Source: Streptomyces sp. MNU76 (GTDB lineage: Bacteria > Actinomycetota > Actinomycetes > Streptomycetales > Streptomycetaceae). From it: a stretch of DNA of 64,000 nt. Both the position numbers and the translations under genes were made by a program. The first letter of the stretch is position 1. Each line of letters starts with the position of its first letter. The stretch covers positions 124,001-188,000 of the forward strand of contig NZ_JAJKLK010000007.1 in the NCBI RefSeq assembly GCF_020982545.1. The letters run 5' to 3'. A model generated the notes under the pieces. It saw only the letters and a program-made list of their open reading frames with translations, was not told where the DNA came from and searched no databases. Below are positions 49,896 to 58,295 of this stretch, in pieces.

Positions 49896-51680
49896 TCAGC
49901 GCCTCGGCCCGCGTGAGAGAGGGTCCGCCGACGCAACGTGATCAGGGCTCGTGCCGGTCGGCGCAGGAGTGGTACGCACCCCGGTGCGGCTGGCCGTGCT
50001 GCTCTTGTTGTCTTTGGCGGTGCTCGCGCTGCGCCGGCGCGGGGCGTCGGCGATGGCGGGGAGTTTGCCCAGGCGTCGCATTCGCCAGACGAGTACGTCG
50101 GTGACGCTGTCGGCGGTGTCCAGCTCTCGCCACTCGATGGCCTCCTTCAACAACGCGGCCGGGTCGTGTCCGGCACGCTCGGCCTGGTCAAGTGTTGCGG
50201 CCAGGGCGTCCCAGCCGGGCTCGCCGGCGAGTTGGTGGTTGGGCAGGGCGGCGTTGATGGTGTCGGCGTGGCGCTGGCGGACCGGCTGCGGGAGACGGCG
50301 GCCCTGCTCGCGCATCGCGCGTATCGGGGTGCGGGCGGCGGCGCGGTAGGCGGCGCGCAGGTGTTGGGCGGCCTGGGCGGATGCGGCGGCCTGTTGGGCG
50401 TGGCCTCGGGCGGAGTGCCAGCGGGCGGCAGCGATGGCGAGCAGGACGAGGGTGGACAGGACCATGGCGGTGGCGCCGCCGTCTTCTCCTCGGCCGAGGG
50501 CGTCTCCGGCGCGGACAATGCCCCGGGCAGCGGCGCGTACGGCGCGGTTGTCGGCGCGTTCGGCTCGGATGTGGGAGCGGGTGGCGCGTTCGAAGGCGCG
50601 GGCCGCCTCGCGGAGTTCACCGCGGGTGGCGGCGGGTGAGGTCTGGGCGAGGGCGTCGAGGATTTCGCCGGCGCCGACGAGCTGGGCGGCAGCTTCTTCG
50701 TCGTCGTCCTGGCCGAGGGCGGTGGTGGCGCGTTCGGCAACAAGTGCGGCTCGGCGACGGGCCTGCGAGGGCTGCGACCGGCTGAAGGACGGTGTGTTCA
50801 GGTGGGCGGAGCGCGGTTCGTCGCCGGGCTGGTGGTCCTGGTCGACGGGTCCGGCGGCAAGACGCTTGCGGATCTTGGGGAGGGAGAGGTCCGGGGCGAG
50901 CTTGGAGCCGGGGAACCAGACGGGTTGGCCGTCGCGGTTGCGGTCGCCGGGCAGGGCGACGGTGTAGCCGAGGGTGTCGCCGGACGGGGCGAGGCGCTTG
51001 TTGACGCGTAGTCCGGCTTCGGTCAAGCGGGTGAAGAACTCCGCCTCGTCGGCGGCTCCGGCGACCGCCTGACGGACCGTCTCGCGCAGGATCTCGCGCG
51101 GGGTGCGGTCGTGGCCGGTGCGCTCGGCCTTGAAGCGTTCTGCGCTGGTGGGGTTCGGGGCGGCGGTGCCGTCGCCGGCCTTGAGTTCGCGCAGGCCGAA
51201 TTCCTTCTCGATGCGGCGGCATTCGGCCTGGGAGCGCTTCTGGTCGTACGCGTTGCGGGGCTGGCGCAGGTCGCCCCGCACGATGGTGGCGAGGATGTGG
51301 ATGTGGTCGTCGGCGTGGCGTACGGCCACCCACCGGCATCCGTCCGGATCTCCCTCCTCCGCGATACCGGTGGCGTGGACGACGCGGCGGGCGACCTCGC
51401 CCCATTCGGCGTCGGTGAGGTAGCGGTCGCCTGGGTCGGTGCGTACTGAGCAGTGCCATACGTGTTGCTTGGGGGCACGGTCGCCAAGTTGGTTGACGCG
51501 CAGGTCCAGGACGCGGGTCAGGTCGGTAAGGGTGGCGTCGTGGTCGCGGCCAGGGTCGGGGGCGAAGCCGTCGAAGGAGGCGACCTGGTGCGGGTCGATG
51601 TGTTCGTCGCGTTTGCCGGGTCCGTAGAGGTAGGCGAGTAGCCCGTGCGTGCGTGAGCCCCGGCTGATGTCCGGGACCAT
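49896..51680 (-). CDS. Relaxase (MobA/VirD2-type mobilisation nuclease)
   Basis: The 594-residue protein has an N-terminal catalytic domain with the three-His metal site RHADDHIHILATI at 121-133 (H122, H126, H128), preceded by KQHVWHCSVR and a candidate catalytic Tyr in the first 20 residues (LLAYLYG). It nicks one strand at oriT and stays attached to the DNA during transfer. The C-terminal half is helical and Ala/Arg-rich. The last residues (RTGVRTTPAPTGTSP, ending GPRR) resemble the tail of the proteins at 17-38 kb. The ATG follows the MobC stop directly. Confidence 0.88.
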   Translation of the reverse strand: MVPDISRGSRTHGLLAYLYGPGKRDEHIDPHQVASFDGFAPDPGRDHDATLTDLTRVLDLRVNQLGDRAPKQHVWHCSVRTDPGDRYLTDAEWGEVARRVVHATGIAEEGDPDGCRWVAVRHADDHIHILATIVRGDLRQPRNAYDQKRSQAECRRIEKEFGLRELKAGDGTAAPNPTSAERFKAERTGHDRTPREILRETVRQAVAGAADEAEFFTRLTEAGLRVNKRLAPSGDTLGYTVALPGDRNRDGQPVWFPGSKLAPDLSLPKIRKRLAAGPVDQDHQPGDEPRSAHLNTPSFSRSQPSQARRRAALVAERATTALGQDDDEEAAAQLVGAGEILDALAQTSPAATRGELREAARAFERATRSHIRAERADNRAVRAAARGIVRAGDALGRGEDGGATAMVLSTLVLLAIAAARWHSARGHAQQAAASAQAAQHLRAAYRAAARTPIRAMREQGRRLPQPVRQRHADTINAALPNHQLAGEPGWDALAATLDQAERAGHDPAALLKEAIEWRELDTADSVTDVLVWRMRRLGKLPAIADAPRRRSASTAKDNKSSTASRTGVRTTPAPTGTSPDHVASADPLSRGPRR

Positions 51681-52349
51681 CTACACGCGCTTCCGTACGA
51701 GGGCGTGCGCGGCAGCGTCGACCAGGGCGAGGGTGCGGACCAATGTCTTGAGGGCGTGGTCGAGTTGGCCGGGGTGGGGTTGGCCGCCGGCGTTGAAGAT
51801 GTAAGCGATCTGGTTGATGTTGTTGCCGACGCGGGAGATTTGGGCGCGGAGGGTGGCCAGCTCGTCGATGGCGGCGTCGAGCTGGTCGTTGGAGTCGAGC
51901 GGGGTGGCGGAACCGCGGGCAGCGGTCAGCCCGGCGGTGGCGAGGAAGCCGGAGGGGTAGACGCGCCTGTGGGCAGCGGCGGCAATGATCTCGGCTTTCT
52001 CTTCGGCGGTAAAGCGGACGGCGATCACGTCTTCGCGGTGCGTGGGCTGGTAGGCGCGGCGGCGTGGACGGCGCTCGGGAAGCGCGGCATCGCTTGCGCT
52101 CGGGACAGCGTCGGCGGCGCGTTCTTCAGCTTCCCCTTCTCCCTGCGGCACCCCCTGGTGCCGCAGATCCGGTTGGTTCCCGTGCGCCCCCGCTCGGGAA
52201 CCAACCAGACCTCCCTCGCCCTCCTGGGCGAGGGCATGCGCCGTGGATATCCCATTGGGATATCCACGGCAACAGCTTGCTCGGCCGGTGGCCGTCGGAG
52301 CCTCCGGCTCCGCTGAGGAAGTGGTGCCCGCCGAGTCGGCGGTCGTCAT
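51681..52349 (-). CDS. MobC-like relaxosome accessory protein
   Basis: The 222-residue frame ends with a MobC-type domain: HREDVIAVRFTAEEKAEIIAAA, RRVYPSGFLATAG and LRAISRVGNNINQIAYIFN-like (reading LRAQISRVGNNINQIAYIFN). This RHH/helical protein assists relaxase binding at oriT. The first 95 residues are low-complexity and their DNA contains the hairpin cluster, so the functional start may lie downstream. The start at 52349 overlaps the previous stop (ATGA). The stop TAG directly abuts the relaxase ATG. Confidence 0.8.
   Translation of the reverse strand: MTTADSAGTTSSAEPEAPTATGRASCCRGYPNGISTAHALAQEGEGGLVGSRAGAHGNQPDLRHQGVPQGEGEAEERAADAVPSASDAALPERRPRRRAYQPTHREDVIAVRFTAEEKAEIIAAAAHRRVYPSGFLATAGLTAARGSATPLDSNDQLDAAIDELATLRAQISRVGNNINQIAYIFNAGGQPHPGQLDHALKTLVRTLALVDAAAHALVRKRV
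52143..52270. other. Candidate oriT: four perfect inverted repeats in 128 bp
   Basis: Perfect hairpin arms occur at 52143-52152/52157-52166, 52171-52181/52196-52206, 52213-52221/52226-52234 and 52240-52254/52256-52270. The second loop contains GTGCGCCCC (52182-52190), similar to the GTGCG/CCCT core of RSF1010/pIP501-type nic sites. The cluster lies in the 5' part of the MobC frame, just upstream of the relaxase, where oriT is expected. The nic assignment is inference. Confidence 0.6.
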
Positions 52350-52579
52350 CGGCTCGACTCAGGGCTGCGGCGGCGGACATCGCGCAGGATGTCCGCGACG
52401 TAGTCCAACGCCAGGACCGGATGGTGCAGGGTCCACGGCTGCGAATCCGGCGTACGGCGCACGATCCAGTCCCCGTCGGGCCCGGCTTCGACGCGGTGCA
52501 GGTGCCCTCGACGGTGCAGAACGGTCAGCCAAGCGTCGGCTTCGGCGGCGGTGGCGGGCGTGGTGCGCATGAGCGGCAT
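52346..52579 (-). CDS. Small hypothetical protein of the mobilisation operon
   Basis: The 77-residue protein (TPATAAEADAWLTVLHRRGH; DGDWIVRRTPDSQPWTLHHP) is a small mixed protein without known domains. It overlaps the MobC start by ATGA, so the genes are translationally coupled. It lies 92 bp after the DUF2637 gene. Function unknown. Confidence 0.5.
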   Translation of the reverse strand: MPLMRTTPATAAEADAWLTVLHRRGHLHRVEAGPDGDWIVRRTPDSQPWTLHHPVLALDYVADILRDVRRRSPESSR

Positions 52580-52671
52580 CTCCGGGAACGGACGGAAGTC
52601 TGGGTGTGGGCGCGGGGCGGGTGGTGTGACCGCGGAGTCGGTGAGACCACCCGTCCCACGCTGGGGACCGG

Positions 52672-53757
52672 TCAGGCACCGCGGTCCTCGGTGGGCTGTC
52701 CGGGGTCGTCCCGGAGAGTGCGCATCAGCTCGGTCAGCCGGTCGTTGGACAGCGGGAGACCTTGTCCCCGGATGGCCTCGGCGACCACCGCGCGGGTGGT
52801 CCGGCCGGTCTCGGTGACCGCCTTCCGGGCGATGGGGAGCAGTTGGTCGGTGACCGGATCGGACACCCGGTCACCTCCGGCCGGAGGCTGCGGACGACTG
52901 ACCGGGTTAGTGTCCGTAGTCGCGGACACCGGCCGGTCACCGTGCGGGCGGGCATCCCCGGCCGCTCTGGCACCGGGGTGTCCGCCCTGATCACCACTCC
53001 GGAGAGGTGTCCGGGCCCCCGGGGGAGTTGGCCCGGCCACCGGCTCGGTCACCGGGCCAATCTCACCTCCGATCAGCTGACCGGAGGTGCCCTGGCCAAC
53101 TGCTGTCCGGGCGTCCTGACCGAGCTTGTCCGAGGTGACCGGCTCGCGGTCGGTGTCCTGTCCGGGTGTCCTGGTCAAGGCGGCGGGCTGGTGACCGGGA
53201 GTGACCTGACCGGCGCTGGTGGCCTTGGGGTGTCCGGTGGCCGCCGCTCGCTCGACCTCGATTCGGTCAGCGGGGTGGCCGGCGGAGGTCAGGTGTCCGG
53301 GGTGAGCGGGGACAGTCTCCTCGGTGACCCGGCGGGCGATGAGGATGTACAGGTGGACGGCTCCGGCCAGGGCGAGTGGGGCGAGGGTGGACAGGACACC
53401 GACCGTGGTGTCCCCGAGGCGAAGCCTGCCGGTGGTGGTCTGCTGCTCGTTGAGGCGGACGGCATGCAGGGCGTTGGCCCAGATGCTGGCGGCGGTGGCG
53501 GTGCCGAAGAGCGTCCACACATACGCGCGGGCACCGAGCGGCGCGGCACGAAGGACCACCAGGGCGCGAACTCCGTAGGCGATGAACCCGTCGATCACCA
53601 GCGGGAAGAGGTAGGTGAGGAAGCCGCGGACGTGGATGGCGACGGCCATTTGCTGGAGCGCGTCGTACGACAGGGCGCAGCCCGCCGTCCCCAGGGCCAC
53701 GATGGCGGCGCGGTCCCAGCCCGTCATGCGCGCCGGTATCGGTGCGGCGGTGGTCAC
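52672..53757 (-). CDS. DUF2637 membrane protein (transfer/spread-associated)
   Basis: The 361-residue protein starts at GTG 53757, overlapping the WhiB stop (GTGA). It has four hydrophobic helices in the first 150 residues (AIVALGTAGCALSYDALQQM; FLTYLFPLVIDGFIAYGV; VWTLFGTATAASIWANAL; VLSTLAPLALAGAVHLYIL), then a long polar linker and a C-terminal HTH-like segment (VTETGRTTRAVVAEAIRGQG). DUF2637 proteins are frequent in Streptomyces conjugative elements next to replication genes. The exact function is unknown. Confidence 0.85.
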   Translation of the reverse strand: MTTAAPIPARMTGWDRAAIVALGTAGCALSYDALQQMAVAIHVRGFLTYLFPLVIDGFIAYGVRALVVLRAAPLGARAYVWTLFGTATAASIWANALHAVRLNEQQTTTGRLRLGDTTVGVLSTLAPLALAGAVHLYILIARRVTEETVPAHPGHLTSAGHPADRIEVERAAATGHPKATSAGQVTPGHQPAALTRTPGQDTDREPVTSDKLGQDARTAVGQGTSGQLIGGEIGPVTEPVAGPTPPGARTPLRSGDQGGHPGARAAGDARPHGDRPVSATTDTNPVSRPQPPAGGDRVSDPVTDQLLPIARKAVTETGRTTRAVVAEAIRGQGLPLSNDRLTELMRTLRDDPGQPTEDRGA

Positions 53758-54320
53758 GCCGCCGCCCGGAGGTCGTCGCGGGACACCGTGGTGTTCTTCC
53801 TCGGTCGTCCGCGCTTCTTCGGCTTCGCCGTGGCGAGGTTCCGGTTCCGAAGCTTGCGCCGGGTCCGCCGGTAGAGCTTCTCGGCGTGCTCCTCGGTGAC
53901 CTTCAGCAGCCAGGCGAGGCGTGCTGCCGGCATGCCGTCCCGGTGGGCGATCAGTGCGACGGCTTCGCGTTCCCGTTCGGTGAGGTGGATGTCGCGTCCG
54001 GCGAGTACGGCATTGACGCGGGCGTAGTCCAGGCGGCGCGGGAGCTTCTTGTGCAGCGACTCGCGCTCCTCCTCGGTCAGACCGCCCCGGATGCCGTCGC
54101 GGTCGCGGTTTTCCAGGGCGGCGTCCAGGCAGGTGCGGCGTACCGGGCACTGGGCGCACAGCGCCTTGGCTGCGGCGATCTTGTCGGTCTCGTCCGGCTC
54201 GGGGAAGAACAGCTCGAGGTCGACCTGGTGGTGCTCGGTGGATCGGCAGGCGGCGCGGTCCTGCCAGGTGTGGTCGCCCAGCGTCCGGTGGCGGGCAGGG
54301 GGCATCGAGGTCTTGGGCAT
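53754..54320 (-). CDS. WhiB-family iron-sulfur regulator
   Basis: The 188-residue protein has the four cluster ligands C25, C55, C58 and C64 (AACRS; ALCAQCPVRRTC) and the GIRGG turn at 76-80. After the WhiB domain there is an extra helix-turn-helix-like region (about 112-155, LTEREREAVALIAHRDGMPA) and an AT-hook-like KKRGRPRKN near the C-terminus. WhiB proteins sense redox/NO and modulate sigma factor activity. Its place in the replication/mobilisation operon suggests control of transfer. Confidence 0.92.
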   Translation of the reverse strand: MPKTSMPPARHRTLGDHTWQDRAACRSTEHHQVDLELFFPEPDETDKIAAAKALCAQCPVRRTCLDAALENRDRDGIRGGLTEEERESLHKKLPRRLDYARVNAVLAGRDIHLTEREREAVALIAHRDGMPAARLAWLLKVTEEHAEKLYRRTRRKLRNRNLATAKPKKRGRPRKNTTVSRDDLRAAA

Positions 54321-54440
54321 GCGCGGGGTGTCTCCGATCGCCCTCCGCGCGCCCGGTGGACGTCGGCGGAGGATGGTGCGTGGTCGGCGAGGTGATGGGG
54401 CGAGCGGGTGGTGCCGCTCGGTGGGCTGGCCGGGTGGCGG

Positions 54441-55142
54441 TCAGGCGGTGTTGCCGCGTCTGCGGTCGGAGCCGGTCAGCACGACGCGCTCGGTCATCTC
54501 GGCCAGCCGGGAGGCGACCCGGTCGCCGACGGCGACGCGCAGGTCTCGGATGGCGAGGTTGGTGGTGATCAGCGTCGGCAGCATCTGGTTGTAGCGGTGA
54601 TTGACCAGCCGGTACGTGATCTCCTCGGTCCACTCCGAGTTCTTGGCCGCGCCGAGGTCGTCCAGGAGCAGCAGTGGACAGCGGAACAGCGTCAGCAGCT
54701 GCCTCTCGGTGTCGATGCCGGGCCGGGGGCGCAGGTTCGCGTACATGTCGGCGACGGTGGTGGCGTGCCAGTTCACGCCGATCCCGGCGCCGACGAGGCT
54801 GCGGACGGCGCCGTACGCCAGGTGGGTCTTGCCCGTGCCGGTGGTACCGACGAGCAGGAGCGAGGGTCCGGTGCGGACCTGCCTCCGGGCGCCCTTGTTC
54901 TGGGCGACGGCCGCCAGGGCGACGCTGCGGACCCAGGCTTCGACCTGCGGGTGATCGCCGACCGCGCTGCGGTAGCGCAGCGGGATCCGGGCCTCGGCCG
55001 CCTCCAGCGCGGCGATTGGTTCTGGGGCGTCGTGGACCTGGGCGGTGGCTGGGTCGACGCCCCGGGCGGCCAGGATCCGGGCGATGCGGGCTATGGCGCC
55101 CTCGCCACCGAGCCGCTGGGGTTCGCGGTTGCGGTCGCGCAT
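54441..55142 (-). CDS. DnaC/IstB-like ATPase, helicase loader
   Basis: The 233-residue protein starts at ATG 55142, sharing one base with the Rep stop. It has Walker A GTTGTGKTH (99-107) and Walker B PLLLLDDLG (157-164), followed by sensor-like YNQMLPTLITTNLA. This is the DnaC-type AAA+ fold that loads a replicative helicase. It follows directly after a Rep-like protein, a usual plasmid replication pair. The longer upstream start is not favoured. Confidence 0.88.
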   Translation of the reverse strand: MRDRNREPQRLGGEGAIARIARILAARGVDPATAQVHDAPEPIAALEAAEARIPLRYRSAVGDHPQVEAWVRSVALAAVAQNKGARRQVRTGPSLLLVGTTGTGKTHLAYGAVRSLVGAGIGVNWHATTVADMYANLRPRPGIDTERQLLTLFRCPLLLLDDLGAAKNSEWTEEITYRLVNHRYNQMLPTLITTNLAIRDLRVAVGDRVASRLAEMTERVVLTGSDRRRGNTA

Positions 55143-56185
55143 CACAGCTCCTCGGCGTAGGCGGCGGCAGCGTCGACCGGGTTGGTCCACGCCGTGTGAC
55201 CGGGCACGGTAGGCCGGATTTCCGGCCGCACCAAGCGACCGCCTCCGGCGTTCATCGCCTCGTTCACCAGGCTCGGCAGCACCGAGGGGTGCATCGGCTT
55301 GGCGCGGAAGCGCTCCAGCCCGGCCCGGATGTGCTGCGGGTCGATGCCCTCGTCGAGCAGCTGTCGGACCTTCCGCCCGAGGTGTCCGAGCACGTCGTTC
55401 GGTGGGCGCTCGGCACAGGCGGCGGCGTACTCGCCGATCAGCGCTCGCGTCGATGGCGATGGTGCGGGCGCTGTGCGCCCCGAAGGATTAGAAGATCCAG
55501 GATCCAAGATCCTAGATCCAGGCGCCGAGGGCTCCCGGAGGCTTCGGGGAAGGTTCGGGGAAGCCTCGGCGAGCGCCGTCTGACCTGCCGTTTCAACATT
55601 AACGGAGGCAGAGTTGCCGACGGCCCCGTCCGAGGTGTCCCGCTGGCCGTCGGAGTCCTTGGCACCGTGGTCAGGCCGCACTGGAGCAGGCAGTACCGAA
55701 GCGGGGGCGGGCCGATCGAGGGTTCGGGGAGTGTTCAGCGAGGCGTCGGGGAGGGTTCGGGCAGGGCTCGGCGAGACCTCGCCGGACTTGGCCGAGCCAC
55801 CGGCGCAGACGGCCTTGCAGGCCCCGCACCGATCGGCGGCGTGATGGATCGGGCAGGACGGCAGTCGGGACTGGGAGGGCTTGTCGATCTTCTGGTGCTC
55901 ACCCCAGGTGGCCACGTGCAGGTACCGGCGGCCGTCGCAGCCGGTGTACCGGCAGATCAGTCCGGCGTCGGTGAGCTGCTGGAGGTCGTCCTCGGCGTGG
56001 ACAGCGGTGTGCTCGGCGCGCAGCGGCCAGAGCAGACCGTTGATGATCGCCGCGTTGTCGCGGAAGCGACCCTGGTCGTCGGCCTGGGTGAGCAGGCCGA
56101 AGAAGGTCCGCTCAGCGTTCACGCTCACCTCGGCGAGCGACTCGGAGAAGAACGCCTCCGGCTTGATGGTGCGGATCCTCGCCAT
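55142..56185 (-). CDS. Rep-like replication initiation protein
   Basis: The ATG at 56185 starts MARIRTIKPEAFFSESLAEV, the usual N-terminus of a phage/plasmid replication-protein family. The first 120 residues form a winged-helix-like domain (ERTFFGLLTQADDQGRFRDN; DDLQQLTDAGLICRYTGCDG). A Cys/His-rich segment (CPIHHAADRCGACKAVC) and a disordered linker follow, then a C-terminal helical domain (VRQLLDEGIDPQHIRAGLER). Its role with the loader gene is replication initiation (inference from context). Confidence 0.7.
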   Translation of the reverse strand: MARIRTIKPEAFFSESLAEVSVNAERTFFGLLTQADDQGRFRDNAAIINGLLWPLRAEHTAVHAEDDLQQLTDAGLICRYTGCDGRRYLHVATWGEHQKIDKPSQSRLPSCPIHHAADRCGACKAVCAGGSAKSGEVSPSPARTLPDASLNTPRTLDRPAPASVLPAPVRPDHGAKDSDGQRDTSDGAVGNSASVNVETAGQTALAEASPNLPRSLREPSAPGSRILDPGSSNPSGRTAPAPSPSTRALIGEYAAACAERPPNDVLGHLGRKVRQLLDEGIDPQHIRAGLERFRAKPMHPSVLPSLVNEAMNAGGGRLVRPEIRPTVPGHTAWTNPVDAAAAYAEEL

Positions 56186-56187
56186 GC

Positions 56188-56517
56188 TCAGCGCCCCCGG
56201 CCTGCGGCGACCGCGACGGCGGGATGGAGGCGAGCAGTGGCGAGGTCGAAGACGTATGCCTCGCCCCAGACCGCCTCGGGGTGCATACGGATGATCCAGC
56301 GGGCGGCAGTGACCGCTTGCGTACGGTTGAGGTTGATCGGACCGCCCGCCGTGCCGTAGGCGCGGGCGTGGGGCTGCGGCCACGCGGTGGCGGGGTCGTG
56401 GAGGGTCACGCGGAAGGTGGCCGCGCCAGGGACCATGTCGGCCAGGAGGTCAGCCAGGCGACGCTGCCGGTCGTCAGGCTCCGTGACGCTTCGGCTTCCG
56501 CTCCGGTGCTCGGGCAT
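56188..56517 (-). CDS. Hypothetical protein at the head of the replication operon
   Basis: The ATG at 56517 with GAAGGA upstream gives a 109-residue protein (VTEPDDRQRRLADLLADMVP; NLNRTQAVTAARWIIRMHPE). It stops two bases before the Rep start. The compact alpha/beta fold has no recognised domain. It is the first gene of the minus-strand replication/mobilisation operon and may control it. Confidence 0.55.
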   Translation of the reverse strand: MPEHRSGSRSVTEPDDRQRRLADLLADMVPGAATFRVTLHDPATAWPQPHARAYGTAGGPINLNRTQAVTAARWIIRMHPEAVWGEAYVFDLATARLHPAVAVAAGRGR

Positions 56518-57337
56518 GCGAGTATCCTTCGCTGGTAGTGAGCGGCCCGGCTGTCTCTCGTGGAAAAGGTCCAGCCGAGCCTGCTTGGTTGTGGATCCGC
56601 ACCCCTTGGGGGCGGCCATTCGGCGCCTGGGAGTTCCCGCTCCCGGGCGCCGTCGCCTTTGGGTCCAGGTGCACTTACGGGCTGCGGACGCGCACCGTCT
56701 TCATGGCAGTCTCTCCTCACGTTCTCGCAGGTCACTGCGGTGCGGCCCGCGAGCGACCAGCGCCAGATGACCGCCTTGTGGCCGTCCTCTCCGGGCGGGC
56801 TGCCCGGCGAGCGACGACGAACATATGCAGAGGTCGCGTCACAATCCAGACCTGGCTGAAGAACTCTCTACAAGGCGCGGTAAGTACCGCTGCCCGGCCT
56901 GGAGGGCCGCCCCTGTGCTGGAGGGCGAGTGCTGCAGTTCGCCGGCGGACGCGGGTGCGACGGTGGTCGGATCGCTGTCCGCAGCAGGAGACATGCACGT
57001 ACCTTTCGGTTGCCACTGAACCAGTGCCGCGTCAGGGCACCGAGTGGCGGTCTAGAGATGATCTCCGCGCCCGCAGTCGGAACGGGGCGACGTACTTACC
57101 GGCATCCGGGAGGCATGGGCTCGCGGGCGCCAATTGCTTCGGGATCGCTTCGCCGCTGGAACCAGCGAATCGTCCCTCTACGTCTCCCTCCGATGCCCGA
57201 TGCGTCGGGGAGAGGCCGGAAGCGAAGATCGAGTAATCGTGCAAAGCTCCCCGCCTTTCGCTAAGCTGAAGCTATTCCGATTCAAAGAAAAAGTCAACGG
57301 ACCGAGGTTCCTTCGGTTTAGCGAAAAACGAGGTTGG
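56518..57337. promoter_or_regulatory. Divergent control region of replication operon and XRE repressor
   Basis: This 820-bp region separates the minus-strand replication operon from the plus-strand XRE gene. The end next to the XRE gene is AT-rich, unlike the rest of the window. It carries TTTCGCTAA at 57256-57264 and its exact complement TTAGCGAAA at 57318-57326, 53 bp apart. These are the best candidate operators. The remainder shows several open frames but no credible gene; an origin could be here, but no iterons are obvious. Confidence 0.5.
57256..57326. promoter_or_regulatory. Inverted 9-bp boxes, candidate XRE operator
   Basis: TTTCGCTAA (57256-57264) and TTAGCGAAA (57318-57326) form a perfect inverted pair flanking an AT-rich stretch (GATTCAAAGAAAAAGTC). 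The second box ends 11 bp before the XRE start, so binding there would block its own expression. The pair is placed to act on both divergent promoters. Confidence 0.5.
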
Positions 57338-58240
57338 ATGTCTGCTCGTCACTTCGACCGGGGCCGTGTGCGCGGGGTACGGCGAGCCGCCGAGATCTCG
57401 CAGGCCGAGGTGGCTGCGGCCCTCGGCGTGGCCGACTCGACGGTTGCCGGCTGGGAGACCGGGCTAGCGATCCCCGATGCGGAGAAGCTGCCCGCTTTGG
57501 CCCGTGTCCTCAAGCGGGAGTTGGACGACCTGTTTCCGCGTACCGGGCTGCCCGACCTGACTGACCTGCGGTGCGATGCCGGCTACTACCAGTACGAGAC
57601 GGCTGCGCTGATCGGAACCAAGAGCGCCGGACCGGTGGCGGGGGCCGAACGCGGGGAGCGGCGACTTAAGGACAGATACGTCCCGGACTTGGCAGCGGCG
57701 TATGGGGTGACCGAGGAGGAGCTGCGGCGGGCAGAGGATCGGTCGATCGCCAAAGCGCAGGAGGCGCACAGCGGCGAACGCGAATCGAGGGACACGGGGA
57801 CCGTGCCGACCTCCGTGGGGCCGCCCGGCACGCTGGCCGAGAAGATCACTCTGATTCTGGAGCGCTCGTACCCCGGACCACAGGGGCCGCCGACCGATGC
57901 GGAGATCGCCGACGCGGTCAACGCCCATGCCGGGGCACAGGTCATCTCCGAGGAGGGTGTCCGGGACCTGCGAACCGGCGCAGCGGAAACGGCCCCGCCT
58001 GTCGTGCTTGAGGGGCTGGCTGCCTTCCTCGGCGTGTCCCCGCTGTATTTCCAGCCGGACGATGCCGTGGCCCGTCAGGTCTACGAGGGCCTGCGGCTCC
58101 TGTCGGCGTCCAGGCGGGGAAGCGTGGGCCAGGTCAAGGGGCGCGGTATGGCGGCGCGAGGTCTTCCGGCGAACGTCATGGAGTTCGTCAACGACTTGGT
58201 CACAGAGCTGGAGGAGAGAGAACCCGAGGCGAACGAGTAG
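57338..58240 (+). CDS. XRE-family repressor with two HTH domains
   Basis: The 300-residue protein starts at ATG 57338 (MSARHFDRGRVRGVRRAAEI). The first HTH is at about 10-60 (ISQAEVAAALGVADSTVAGW). A second, related to the XRE regulators that accompany ImmA/MAB_1171c genes, is at about 165-250 (TLAEKITLILERSYPGPQGP; VLEGLAAFLGVSPLYFQPDD). It faces away from the replication operon and has operator-like boxes upstream, so it probably represses element functions. The ImmA-like protein at 60.6 kb is a candidate protease partner. Confidence 0.8.
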   Translation: MSARHFDRGRVRGVRRAAEISQAEVAAALGVADSTVAGWETGLAIPDAEKLPALARVLKRELDDLFPRTGLPDLTDLRCDAGYYQYETAALIGTKSAGPVAGAERGERRLKDRYVPDLAAAYGVTEEELRRAEDRSIAKAQEAHSGERESRDTGTVPTSVGPPGTLAEKITLILERSYPGPQGPPTDAEIADAVNAHAGAQVISEEGVRDLRTGAAETAPPVVLEGLAAFLGVSPLYFQPDDAVARQVYEGLRLLSASRRGSVGQVKGRGMAARGLPANVMEFVNDLVTELEEREPEANE

Positions 58241-58295
58241 CACCCTGCCCGCAGCTCTGGAGAGCCCGGACAGGATGCTGACGGCTGGTCCGCTA

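Noticed and set aside
52672..54633. A 653-codon minus-strand frame covering both WhiB and DUF2637 regions
   Set aside because: Its first 290 codons are the wrong frame of the WhiB gene; the real DUF2637 start is the GTG at 53757 coupled to the WhiB stop.
9464..55232. A 15-bp string ATTTCCGGCCGCACC occurs at 9464-9478 and 55218-55232 and could look like element attachment sites
   Set aside because: About one such chance match is expected in 64 kb of GC-rich DNA, the second copy is inside the Rep coding region, and no integrase or tRNA accompanies either copy.
56538..57236. A plus-strand 232-codon frame in the rep/XRE intergenic region
   Set aside because: Composition is not protein-like, there is no ribosome site, and it runs through a region expected to be regulatory.
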